Translations under genes and position numbers: made by a program | In this document: positions 7,679 to 15,546 of the stretch, one piece after another | Numbering within the stretch: position 1 is the first letter of the stretch | Layout of the letters: every line of letters begins with the position of its first letter | The notes under the pieces: generated by a model | What the model saw: only the letters and a program-made list of their open reading frames with translations | What the model was told of the DNA's origin: nothing | Databases searched by the model: none | Assembly (NCBI GenBank): GCA_036401335.1 | Contig: DASWVC010000181.1 | Span: forward strand, 1 to 22,117 | From: DASWVC01 sp036401335 | Lineage (GTDB): Bacteria; Verrucomicrobiota; Verrucomicrobiia; Chthoniobacterales; JAFAMB01 | Direction: 5' to 3' | DNA: 22,117 nt

Positions 7679-9316
7679 ATGGAACCAGAATGGTGGCGCG
7701 GAGCGCTTATTTATCAGATCTATCCCCGAAGCTTTTTCGACGGGAACGCCGACGGGACGGGCGACCTCGCCGGAATCCATGAAAAGCTGGACTACCTCCA
7801 TTCTCTGGGGGTCGACGCCCTCTGGATCTCGCCGTTTTTCAAGTCGCCGATGCGTGACTTCGGTTACGACGTCGCCGATTACCGGTCCGTGGACCCGATG
7901 TTTGGAACCAATGCCGATTTCGCTTTGTTGATCTCGGCGGCTCACCAGCGGGGTTTAAAGGTCATCATCGACTTGGTCCTGGCCCATACCTCCGATGAGC
8001 ATCCCTGGTTTCAGGAAAGCCGCCGGAGCCGGACCAATCCGAAAGCGGACTGGTACGTCTGGGCCGACCCCAAGCCCGATGGCACCCCGCCCAACAACTG
8101 GCTTTCGGTTTTCGGCGGCTCGGCCTGGCAATGGGATTCACGCCGCCGGCAGCATTACCTTCACCATTTCCTGCGCAGCCAGCCGAACCTGGACTGGCAT
8201 AACCCGCAAGTCGCCGCCGCCATGTACGACGAGGTGCGCTATTGGCTCGAGGCCGGGGTCGATGGGTTTCGCCTCGATGCCATCACCACGCTCGCTCATG
8301 ACCCGGAGCTGCGCGACAATCCGGTGCGTCCGGTCGATCCGGCCGCGCCCGCGGTTTTTGCCGATTCCAGCAACCCGTTTACCTGGCAACAGCTGGTCTA
8401 CACCCGTGACCAGCCTCGTACCCTGGCACTGCTCGAAGAACTCCGCTCGCTCGTCAACCGGTACGACGATCGGTACCTGATCGGCGAAGTGGCCGATGTC
8501 GACATGATCGCCGTCAGCGCGAAGTACACCCGCACCGGAAAGCACCTGCACAGCTGCTACAACTTTGAACTGATGCAGTTGAGGTTCAGTGCCGCTTTCC
8601 TCCGGGACGTCATCGAAAAGGCGGAGGCGGTCCTCGGTGCCGGCTGGACGACTTGGGCCATGAGCAATCACGACAACATCCGGGTCGTGAGCCGTTACGG
8701 ACAATTGGAGCACCTCAAGGGCGACGACCGGGCCCTGGCCAAGCTGCTGCTGGCCGTCCTTTTGTTGCTGCGCGGTGGAGCCTGCATCTACCAGGGAGAA
8801 GAGCTTGGATTGACCCAGGCCGAAATCGCCTTCGAGGACCTGCAGGACCCGTACGGCATCGAGTTCTGGCCCGAGTACAAGGGCCGCGATGGGTGCCGGA
8901 CCCCGATGCCGTGGTCGTCCCAGTTGCCGAACGCGGGCTTTAGTACGGCCAAGCCGTGGTTGCCCGTCCCGGTGGGGCATTTCCGCCTTGCCGTGGATGA
9001 GCAAGAAAAAGATCCGAACTCGGTCCTGCACGCCTTCCGTCAGTTAACGGCTTGGCGAAAACAGCACCCTGCCTTGGTGCGGGGCGATCTTGCCTTGGTG
9101 GGCTCAACCGGTCCAGTGCTCGCATTCGAGCGGGCCGGGGAAGGTGAACGCATCCTGTGCGTATTCAATTTCTCCAACCGCGAAGCCTCGCATCCGGTGC
9201 CAGAAACCTGGCGCTGGATCGATGGCCCGGCAAGGGGCGGTAGCGTGGAAGGGGGTACCCTTACCCTGCCGCCTTTAGGGGCCGCCTGCGGCCGGTTGTC
9301 CGAAACCAGCGGTTAG
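7679..9316 (+). CDS. GH13 alpha-glucosidase (oligosaccharide hydrolase)
   Basis: This 545-residue cytoplasmic glycoside hydrolase has no signal peptide. The N-terminus WWRGALIYQIYPRSFFDGN is the classic opening of the oligo-1,6-glucosidase/alpha-glucosidase group. The four GH13 regions are DLVLAHTSDEHPWF (I), GFRLDAITTL with nucleophile D200 (II), YLIGEVADVD with acid/base E270 (III), and AMSNHDN with D332 (IV). The residue after the nucleophile is alanine, not the valine typical of isomaltases, so alpha-1,4 preference is likelier (inference). Region I has AHTS where oligo-1,6-glucosidases have NHTS; serine at this site is known in the Halomonas-type alpha-glucosidases. The ATG at 7679 is preferred over 7583 because a GGAG lies at 7664-7667 and the family consensus starts there. 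No sugar regulator or transporter is nearby. Confidence 0.92.
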   Translation: MEPEWWRGALIYQIYPRSFFDGNADGTGDLAGIHEKLDYLHSLGVDALWISPFFKSPMRDFGYDVADYRSVDPMFGTNADFALLISAAHQRGLKVIIDLVLAHTSDEHPWFQESRRSRTNPKADWYVWADPKPDGTPPNNWLSVFGGSAWQWDSRRRQHYLHHFLRSQPNLDWHNPQVAAAMYDEVRYWLEAGVDGFRLDAITTLAHDPELRDNPVRPVDPAAPAVFADSSNPFTWQQLVYTRDQPRTLALLEELRSLVNRYDDRYLIGEVADVDMIAVSAKYTRTGKHLHSCYNFELMQLRFSAAFLRDVIEKAEAVLGAGWTTWAMSNHDNIRVVSRYGQLEHLKGDDRALAKLLLAVLLLLRGGACIYQGEELGLTQAEIAFEDLQDPYGIEFWPEYKGRDGCRTPMPWSSQLPNAGFSTAKPWLPVPVGHFRLAVDEQEKDPNSVLHAFRQLTAWRKQHPALVRGDLALVGSTGPVLAFERAGEGERILCVFNFSNREASHPVPETWRWIDGPARGGSVEGGTLTLPPLGAACGRLSETSG

Positions 9317-9332
9317 CCGGGATTTTCCCGGC
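9316..9332 (+). terminator. Short hairpin at the end of the glucosidase gene
   Basis: GCCGGGA (9316-9322), TTT and TCCCGGC (9326-9332) form a perfect 7-bp stem starting at the last base of the stop codon. There is no T-tract after it, so intrinsic termination is uncertain; it may only stabilise the transcript end. Confidence 0.3.
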
Positions 9333-9364
9333 GCCCTGCGCGTAGCCGACGCCGCGCCCTGGCT

Positions 9365-9391
9365 ATACAAAAACATAATTCATTTTTGTAT
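9365..9391. promoter_or_regulatory. Inverted repeat IR1 upstream of the T4SS operon, with a -10-like element inside
   Basis: ATACAAAAA (9365-9373) and TTTTTGTAT (9383-9391) are perfect 9-bp arms around a 9-nt spacer. The spacer contains CATAAT (9374-9379), a 5/6 match to a -10 box, but no -35 element is found at the right distance upstream. The arrangement suits an operator or activator site placed on the promoter. It lies in a roughly 65-bp AT-rich island that stands out sharply from the GC-rich surroundings. Confidence 0.45.
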
Positions 9392-9402
9392 TGAAATTGA
9401 AA

Positions 9403-9427
9403 CATAACATCCTGTACTGATGTTATG
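9403..9427. promoter_or_regulatory. Inverted repeat IR2 overlapping the pilin start codon
   Basis: CATAACATC (9403-9411) and GATGTTATG (9419-9427) are perfect 9-bp arms around a 7-nt loop. The right arm ends in the ATG at 9425-9427. As DNA it could be an operator; as RNA the hairpin would hide the first start codon. The centres of IR1 and IR2 are about 37 bp apart, and their arm sequences are unrelated. Confidence 0.45.
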
Positions 9428-9781
9428 CATATGAACGCTCTTCTGCTGGTTTCAAACGGACGCAAGGCCGCCCGGGCCTGCGCTTACCTGGCCGTTGCCG
9501 TCATCGCCCTTTCGCCCCTGGGTGCCCGGGCGCAAAGCACGTCTGCCAATGGGCTGAACCAATTTATTGATCCACTCAAATCCGGACTGAACTTGATCGT
9601 GGTGTTCGGTTTCATCGCCGGGTGCGTCATGATCATGGGCGGATTCCTGAACGCGCGCCGGGATGAAAACTGGAAGATGACGGTTATTTACGGCATCGGC
9701 GTTGCGGGTGCCGTGGTCTTGATGAAGGCCCTCTTTGCCATGTTCGGCGGCAGTGCCGCCGGCACGGTCAGCCAGTTCTAA
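9425..9781 (+). CDS. VirB2/TrbC-like major pilin of the type IV secretion system
   Basis: This 118-residue protein has the layout of T4SS pilins: a long signal peptide (hydrophobic YLAVAVIALSPLG, cleavage likely after ARA at A36), then a short mature protein of about 80 residues with two hydrophobic segments (LNLIVVFGFIAGCVMIMGG and MTVIYGIGVAGAVVLMKALF) separated by a charged loop (NARRDENWK). Mature VirB2/TrbC pilins pack these two helices in the pilus wall. It is the first gene of the cluster, directly before VirB3-like and VirB4, as in P-type systems. ATG at 9425 and at 9431 are both possible starts; no Shine-Dalgarno is seen, and IR2 overlaps the first. Sequence identity with named pilins is low by eye; the call rests on topology and position. 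Confidence 0.82.
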   Translation: MHMNALLLVSNGRKAARACAYLAVAVIALSPLGARAQSTSANGLNQFIDPLKSGLNLIVVFGFIAGCVMIMGGFLNARRDENWKMTVIYGIGVAGAVVLMKALFAMFGGSAAGTVSQF

Positions 9782-9821
9782 ACGCCAGCCGTTAAATCCT
9801 CGTTTTTGCTCGCTGACAGGC

Positions 9822-10157
9822 ATGGACAACACCTTGATCTACACCGATACCCGGCCTCGCGCCAAGAGCACCGGGCACGCCTTCGGGTTTGAAGGCAACC
9901 TGGGGCTGCCGGTCATCATCTCGGCCATGGGCTCGATTTTGCTGCTGACCGTTTTGTTCACGGGCACTTCCTCTTTTTCGTTGCCGGTCCGCTTCGCCGT
10001 CGGGCTAACCCCGGTCCTGCTGACGACGACGTACGTGGTGACCTTGCGCAGCCGGCGCCCGCCCCGCTACGACGTGGACCTCCTGCGGTCGGCCGTGAAC
10101 GGCCGCGCGTTTGAACCGGCCCGCCGGCAACCCCTTCATCCGTGCCTTCAGCCGTGA
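9822..10157 (+). CDS. VirB3/TrbD-like inner-membrane protein
   Basis: This is a 111-residue protein with two adjacent hydrophobic segments (about residues 31-50, LGLPVIISAMGSILLLTVLF, and 58-77, VRFAVGLTPVLLTTTYVVTL) forming a hairpin. A basic, cytoplasmic-looking tail contains RSRRPPRYDVDLL. VirB3 proteins are small bitopic or hairpin inner-membrane proteins that work with VirB4 in pilus assembly. Size, topology and position between pilin and VirB4 support the role; there is no strong sequence signature. The ATG at 9822 is preferred to an upstream start at 9735, which would lie inside the pilin gene. The 3' end overlaps the virB4 start by 16 bp. Confidence 0.7.
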   Translation: MDNTLIYTDTRPRAKSTGHAFGFEGNLGLPVIISAMGSILLLTVLFTGTSSFSLPVRFAVGLTPVLLTTTYVVTLRSRRPPRYDVDLLRSAVNGRAFEPARRQPLHPCLQP

Positions 10158-12988
10158 TCTCACCGTTCCTCAACCGCTGCGGCCAGTTCATCAACCGTGC
10201 ACCCGGGAAATCCCGCGTGTCGAGGCGCGGGATGCCGAACGGCTTTTTTCTGAACCACCTCCTCTGGTTTGGGGACGGGGCTTCCCGTCGGACGGCCGTG
10301 GCCCGCGGGTTTGCGGTTGAACCCGGAGAAATCAACGCCTGCAGCGTGGGCCAGCTCAACGGTTTGCACGAACGTTTGCGGGTGCTGCTCGGGTCGTTGG
10401 GGAACGAGTACACCTTGCAAGTGCACTGGAGCATCGACAGCGATTACCGTCAGGAACTGGCGCACTACCACCGCGAAACCCTCGAACTGCGCCGCCGGGA
10501 CCCGGTGCACGGAAAATTCGGCGTCCTCGTCCGGGCCGAACGCTACGAACGGTACCGCGCCGCCATGGAGGAAGGCCGGTTGCGCCGCGAGCGGCTGACA
10601 CTTTTTCTGGGCCGGGTTATCGACACGCAGGTCCCAGGGTCGAGCCGGCACGCCGCGGCCGCGCACTTCCATTTGGCTTCCCGTAAAGAGGCGGCCGCGC
10701 TGCGCGAGCTTGGTTTCGGTGTTTTAACCCGCTTGTTCCCCGATTGCGTGGTCCGGCCGCTGGAAGACGGCGAGCATTTTCTTTTCTATTACCGGTTTCT
10801 TAATCCGACGCTGCCGGTTTCAGGCGCCGATCCACTGGCCTCTTTCGACCCCGGCTGCTCGATTCAGCAGAATTGCCTTCACGAAGAAGGAATGACGCAC
10901 GCCGCCGTTCCTGGGTCCTCCTTTACGCTCGGGGGATGCCATCACGCCTTGTTCGCCGTCCGCCAATGGCCGCGGCGCACGTTTCCCGGGATCGTTTCAA
11001 CCCTTACCAGCATGGGCTTTCAGGAATACGCCGTCACGCTGAACATTTACCCGAAGTCGCTGGACCGCGTGATCAACCAGGAAGAAAGGCACATTCAGCG
11101 CCTTCAGATCGATGCCGTTTCGGAGCGCAAACAGTCGCTGGTGGCAGACCTCGCCGCCAAACAGGACAAGGTCATCGAGCTTCAACAAGGCAAAGTCATT
11201 CCGCTCGACTGCCTCTACGTCGTCCGGCTCTGGCACCGCGACCCCGACGCCCTGGCCTCACGTTGCGCCGTGCTGCGCAACGCGTTCACCGCCATGGGCG
11301 GCGCCGTGGTTCATCACGCCACAATCCCTGAAAATGCCCGGCAGCTCTTCTACCAGACGTGGCCAGGGTGGACCTATGGCACGTACCGGGCCTTTGACCT
11401 TGCGGCCGAAGACGTTTACCTGGCTGACTTGATTCCCTGGTCGGCCACGTTCACCGGGCACCTGGACGGGGCGGAAGCACTCTACAATGGCGCCCGCGGC
11501 AACCTGGTCGGAATCCGCACCCGCCTGGGGCACACCCCGCAGCACGGGGTCCTGTTCGGCATGACTGGCGCGGGCAAGTCAGTGATCGTTGGCGACCTGC
11601 TGGCCCAGGTGGGGCACCGGTTCGGTTTCCGGCTGATCGTGGAGGAGGGTCTATCTCACGGTGTGCTTACCCAGACCCAGGGCTGTGAACCGATCATCAT
11701 CAACCCGAACGGAAGTCTCACCATCAACTACCTTGACACCGGTGCGACGCCGTTGTCGCCGATGCACCTGACGTTTGCGGCCGGCCTTTGCGCGCTCTTC
11801 GCCGGGAGTGAAGGGCTGGACGGCGAACGGCAGGCGCTCCGGCATGCCCTGTTGGTCGAGAACCTGCAGCAACTGTACACCGACGTGTTCAACGATTGGG
11901 CCGTTGCAAACGAGCCGGCTGCCGAAGAACTCCGCTGGCGCGCGTGTGCCCTGGAACGGTACCGCAGGACCCACCTGAACGGGGCCCAATTCAATTTTGT
12001 TGATGCGTTTGCTTCTTTCCGTGATTGGGAAGCGCAATTGCCTGAGGAGGCGCACGCCTTCATCCAGGCTGGCGGGGAGGAAGCGGTGGCTGAGTTCGCG
12101 AAAAATCCCGCGACCGCCCATTACGTCCGAGACCTTGCCTTCGCGTTCCTGCGCCCGGAGCAATGCCCGGTCCACAGCGCACTGGTAGAACAACTGCTCT
12201 ACAATCCGCGGGGAGGCGTGAAGGAGCGGGAAGAGAGCGACCGGCTCGGCAAACTGTTACGGGCCTGGAGCCGGGACGGCGAACGCGGCCAGCTTTTTGA
12301 CGGCACGAGCAACGTCCGTCTCGATGGACGGGTTGCTCATTTCGAGCTGGGCCAGATCCCTGAACATGCGGTGGAGATGCGGGTTGCGGCCAACTTCCTG
12401 GTCGCCAATTACGGACGCCAGAAGATCATTTCGATGCCGCGTGCCGTCCCGAAGATCGCGGTTTTCGAAGAAGCCGCGCGCACCCTGGACATTCCGGGCG
12501 GGGTCAAAATGATCCAGGAATACTACCGTCAGATGCGCAAGTTCGGCTGCAACATCCTTGCCGTCGTCCAGCAATACGACGTGATCAAGAACTCGGCCGT
12601 GCGCGGCGCCATGATCGGCAATTCAAAGATGTTCCTGATCACGGCCCAACAAAGCCGCGAAGACGCCAAGGAGATCGGCGAAGCCCTTTCGCTGTCCGAA
12701 AAAATCGTAGACACCATTCACAACTATCCATTGCCCGAGCTGATGGACCCAAACGAACGGTTCAGCGCGTTCACTTACGTCGCCAACGACCGGTTCCGCC
12801 GGTTGATTGGCACCGTGAAAAACGTGGCTTCGCGGGAGTTGCTTTACGCAGCCGCGAGCGACAACGAAACCTTCGACCAACGAACCGCCGCGTTGCGGGG
12901 CTACCCTCAGATCGTGGCCGGCATCATGGCGGAATCGGAGAAAGTCGCGTGCGCCCGCGAGGATACGGCGACGGAGCCCATCTTATGA
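10142..12988 (+). CDS. virB4: VirB4/TrbE-family T4SS ATPase
   Basis: VirB4 is the conserved T4SS motor ATPase at the cytoplasmic face of the inner membrane, needed for pilus assembly and substrate transfer. The product is 948 residues, longer than typical VirB4 (about 800). The N-terminal half is the VirB4 helical/beta domain. The RecA-like C-terminal half has Walker A GMTGAGKS (473-480, K479), followed by SVIVGDLLAQ, and Walker B-like KIAVFEEAARTL, where E776-E777 stand in place of the usual D-E. GCNILAVVQQYDVI matches the glutamine motif after Walker B (the ATQ position in other VirB4). There are no membrane helices. The start is a GTG overlapping the VirB3-like gene by 16 bp; an ATG at 10232 is the alternative. 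ATGA at 12985-12988 couples it to the next gene. Confidence 0.93.
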   Translation: MPSAVISPFLNRCGQFINRAPGKSRVSRRGMPNGFFLNHLLWFGDGASRRTAVARGFAVEPGEINACSVGQLNGLHERLRVLLGSLGNEYTLQVHWSIDSDYRQELAHYHRETLELRRRDPVHGKFGVLVRAERYERYRAAMEEGRLRRERLTLFLGRVIDTQVPGSSRHAAAAHFHLASRKEAAALRELGFGVLTRLFPDCVVRPLEDGEHFLFYYRFLNPTLPVSGADPLASFDPGCSIQQNCLHEEGMTHAAVPGSSFTLGGCHHALFAVRQWPRRTFPGIVSTLTSMGFQEYAVTLNIYPKSLDRVINQEERHIQRLQIDAVSERKQSLVADLAAKQDKVIELQQGKVIPLDCLYVVRLWHRDPDALASRCAVLRNAFTAMGGAVVHHATIPENARQLFYQTWPGWTYGTYRAFDLAAEDVYLADLIPWSATFTGHLDGAEALYNGARGNLVGIRTRLGHTPQHGVLFGMTGAGKSVIVGDLLAQVGHRFGFRLIVEEGLSHGVLTQTQGCEPIIINPNGSLTINYLDTGATPLSPMHLTFAAGLCALFAGSEGLDGERQALRHALLVENLQQLYTDVFNDWAVANEPAAEELRWRACALERYRRTHLNGAQFNFVDAFASFRDWEAQLPEEAHAFIQAGGEEAVAEFAKNPATAHYVRDLAFAFLRPEQCPVHSALVEQLLYNPRGGVKEREESDRLGKLLRAWSRDGERGQLFDGTSNVRLDGRVAHFELGQIPEHAVEMRVAANFLVANYGRQKIISMPRAVPKIAVFEEAARTLDIPGGVKMIQEYYRQMRKFGCNILAVVQQYDVIKNSAVRGAMIGNSKMFLITAQQSREDAKEIGEALSLSEKIVDTIHNYPLPELMDPNERFSAFTYVANDRFRRLIGTVKNVASRELLYAAASDNETFDQRTAALRGYPQIVAGIMAESEKVACAREDTATEPIL

Positions 12989-13347
12989 GGCCGGCCGTCC
13001 TGACCATCACCGCGCTGCTCGCGGTCGGGTGCACCGTGGGTCCCACCATCCCGAAAGGTCAGCTCACCTTGCAGGGCCGGGGCGCGGAGGCGTTGACCAA
13101 TGGAGGTGATCCGCTTCTCGGCGAGGGGACCGACGTCCGCAAGGTGCCGGTCGAATTTGCCAAAGGTTACACCAAAGGCGTTTCGGACCAGGTGAAACGC
13201 ACCTATTGGGCGCAGCAGGACAACCAACGCACCAAAGGCGCTGCGGAAGGCCGGGTCCGTTACTACAACGCTGCCATCCCGGAACACGAGGACGGCACCG
13301 GTGTCGTTCGGGTGCACCGGGACGTTGTCATTCCGATCGTCGAATAA
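12985..13347 (+). CDS. Small lipoprotein of the T4SS cluster, function unknown
   Basis: The gene starts in the ATGA overlap with virB4 and encodes 120 residues. A type II signal peptide ends in LLAVGC, with lipidation expected at C16. The mature part is polar with no membrane segment and contains VPVEFAKGYTKGVSDQVKRT followed by YWAQQDNQR, and a basic-acidic C-terminus ending RDVVIPIVE. VirB7 is the T4SS lipoprotein of the outer-membrane core, but it is usually about 50 residues and lies near virB8/virB9, so equivalence is only suggested. I do not recognise the family. The next gene starts 21 bp after its stop. Confidence 0.75.
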   Translation: MRPAVLTITALLAVGCTVGPTIPKGQLTLQGRGAEALTNGGDPLLGEGTDVRKVPVEFAKGYTKGVSDQVKRTYWAQQDNQRTKGAAEGRVRYYNAAIPEHEDGTGVVRVHRDVVIPIVE

Positions 13348-13368
13348 CGTCAGTTGCTTCCTCTAACC

Positions 13369-14217
13369 ATGAAATTAAAACCTCCAACAAGATTTGTTGT
13401 ATATGCCCTGGCGGTGGGCTGGTGGGCCAGCGCAAGGCCGGCTTTCGCCGTGGATGTGGTTCACGACCCGATTCACACCGTGCTGAACATCCTCCAGCAG
13501 CTGGAAGGGCAGATCAGCCAGGCGAGTTACCATGCACAGGATGTCGCCAAATACGGCGAGATGATTCAAAAACAGGTCGAGCAGATCAGACAGCTCACGA
13601 CGGTAATTAACCAGAACGTGGACCAGCTGAAACGGTTTGGTAACCCGGACACCTACGTCAATCTGCTTGGGTTGAACGACCTCCTCGAAGAGGTGCAGAA
13701 AGCAAAGGCGGGGACCGGTCAGACGATGGCCGACGTGCGGCAGACAGCCACCGGCGCGCGTGCGCTCCAGAATCGAGCCGGCGGGTTGTACGACGACCTG
13801 AGTGCTTTGACGGATAAATTCGGGCAGCGCGTTCAGCTTCAGTCCGACCGGTTTCGGAAGTTCGGCATGGTTCAGGACTTGTACGACGGTTACAACCGGG
13901 AACTGCAGGCAACCAACCAGTCCGTTGCCCGATTGCAGGACGACAAGGCAGAGACCCTCCAGCAGCTAAATGCCGCCGGGTCCCTGGTCGAGACCCAAAA
14001 GTTTGCGGCTAAACTGCAGGCGCTGCAGGCCAGCCTCGACAACCTTTACGCCCGGGCCCACGACTCCGCATTCAAAGTCCTGGTCCAGGAGGCTGCCAAC
14101 CGGAACGACGAAGCGCGGCGGGCGGAAGCAGCCGTGGAGAAACACGCGCAGGAAGCGGCCGCCGACGGCCAGCGTTTCCTCGAACTCGGCCGCGAAGCGG
14201 TCCACGTCCTCAGGTAA
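13369..14217 (+). CDS. VirB5/TrbJ-like periplasmic minor pilus component
   Basis: A 282-residue protein with a signal peptide (FVVYALAVGWWASARPAFA, cleavage after A27) and a mature part that is almost entirely alpha-helical and glutamine-rich (LNILQQLEGQISQASYHAQD, IQKQVEQIRQLTTVINQNVD). This is the pattern of VirB5 and TrbJ proteins, which sit at the pilus tip or take part in adhesion. Heptad-like helices continue to the C-terminus. The order VirB4-(lipoprotein)-VirB5-VirB6 fits P-type clusters. The ATG at 13369 is chosen over a TTG at 13354 because it directly precedes the basic signal-peptide start. The call rests on architecture and position, with the TrbJ resemblance at the N-terminal helices. 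Confidence 0.8.
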   Translation: MKLKPPTRFVVYALAVGWWASARPAFAVDVVHDPIHTVLNILQQLEGQISQASYHAQDVAKYGEMIQKQVEQIRQLTTVINQNVDQLKRFGNPDTYVNLLGLNDLLEEVQKAKAGTGQTMADVRQTATGARALQNRAGGLYDDLSALTDKFGQRVQLQSDRFRKFGMVQDLYDGYNRELQATNQSVARLQDDKAETLQQLNAAGSLVETQKFAAKLQALQASLDNLYARAHDSAFKVLVQEAANRNDEARRAEAAVEKHAQEAAADGQRFLELGREAVHVLR

Positions 14218-14229
14218 CGGAACTCAGCG

Positions 14230-15543
14230 ATGTCCATGCTTGCCGTCACCGGAAACGGTTACCTTAACCTTGACGACGTTCTCCGTTCGCTTCGGCAACT
14301 GGGCGATCAACTCAAAGCGGTGTCGTACCTGATCGCGTTTGTCATCCTGGTGGTCGGCACGATGGACGGCTTTCTGAAACCGCAGCTCACCCGCTTCCTC
14401 CAACACCTGGCAAGGCTCGTCTGCCTCGTTGCGCTGATCTGGGGTCAGGCGCCCATCCAATCCCTGCTGACCCGGACCGTGGATGGCCTGACTGCGCAAA
14501 CGGTTGCGCTCACGATGCAGGATTACGCGGGCCAGTACCACGTCGCGGCGGTCGGGACGCGGTTGGACGTCGCCGCCCTGCAGGCCATCATTGATGCGAA
14601 GGTGACGCCCTCCCGTGCGTCCGCACACCAAACCTCCAACGGCCAAGGGTGGTTGGCCTGGTGGGGTGGACAAGCGGTCGACGGCCTCAAAACGTGGGCC
14701 GGACAAGCCTTTGCCTCGGTCGTGTACGGAATGATTTACGCCGGCCTCCGGGCCTGCGCCCTGATTGCGTTGCTGACCAATTTCTTGCAGCAGCTTATTC
14801 TGGTGTTGTTAGGAATATGGTACCCGATCGGCGTGGCCCAGCTTTCCGTCACGGGTCTCAAAGCGGTCGGCACCCATTTCTTGACGACGCTCGTGGGGGT
14901 GTCCGTTTGGCCGGTCGGCATGGTCTTCGTCAACCTCGTGGCGTGCGCACTGCTGGCGGGGATCACCCCGGCAGCCCCGGGGGACCTGCTGCCGATGTTG
15001 ATGATGATCGTTTACCTCATTCCCGTGCTGCTCTGGCTGTTGGTCGGGAGTTTTTTCGCACCGATTTTTGCGCAGAAACTTGTGACGCACGGCGGGGCTG
15101 CCCTGCAGAGCACCCTCGGGGCGATGATCTCAACCACGAGCGCGGTCACGGGCGGGTTGCTTGGCGGAACGTTGGCCGGCCTGGGTGACGCTTTCGTGCC
15201 GAGGAAGGGCTCAGGCGGCCATGGCGGCGGTTTCTCTTCCGGAGCTGGCTCAGCCGTCAACGCAGGCGGCGGGTCCACCGCTGCCAGCGGCAGTGCCGCC
15301 GGTCAGCGATCGGGCGCGATCTCTTACCCGGATGTCGGAGCGCTTGGCCGCGTGGCCGCCGGCCGGGCGTTCAAGGCGGCCGGGGGCACCGTCCGTCGTC
15401 TCGGCGATCTGGGCGAAGCCCTTGGCGCCGTCGTCTCCGAGGCGGACGACCGGGGCCGGCCCGCCAGCAATGCCGTCCAGAACGCGCTGCGCCCGGTTTC
15501 GCTTAACCTTTCTTCGCTTCGGGCAAGGGAATACGTGAGGTAG
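14230..15543 (+). CDS. VirB6/TrbL-like polytopic inner-membrane protein
   Basis: This 437-residue protein has about five or six membrane segments: roughly residues 31-49 (VSYLIAFVILVVGTMDGFL), 61-78, 165-205 (a long double segment, LRACALIALLTNFLQQLILV), 221-245 and 254-280 (MLMMIVYLIPVLLWLLVGSF). The last 110 residues are soluble and rich in Gly, Ser and Ala (GSGGHGGGFSSGAGSAVNAG), as in TrbL and VirB6 family members, which form the inner-membrane channel. The start ATG at 14230 is 12 bp after the VirB5-like stop. The stop is 3 bp before the VirB8-like gene. Confidence 0.85.
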   Translation: MSMLAVTGNGYLNLDDVLRSLRQLGDQLKAVSYLIAFVILVVGTMDGFLKPQLTRFLQHLARLVCLVALIWGQAPIQSLLTRTVDGLTAQTVALTMQDYAGQYHVAAVGTRLDVAALQAIIDAKVTPSRASAHQTSNGQGWLAWWGGQAVDGLKTWAGQAFASVVYGMIYAGLRACALIALLTNFLQQLILVLLGIWYPIGVAQLSVTGLKAVGTHFLTTLVGVSVWPVGMVFVNLVACALLAGITPAAPGDLLPMLMMIVYLIPVLLWLLVGSFFAPIFAQKLVTHGGAALQSTLGAMISTTSAVTGGLLGGTLAGLGDAFVPRKGSGGHGGGFSSGAGSAVNAGGGSTAASGSAAGQRSGAISYPDVGALGRVAAGRAFKAAGGTVRRLGDLGEALGAVVSEADDRGRPASNAVQNALRPVSLNLSSLRAREYVR

Positions 15544-15546
15544 ACC

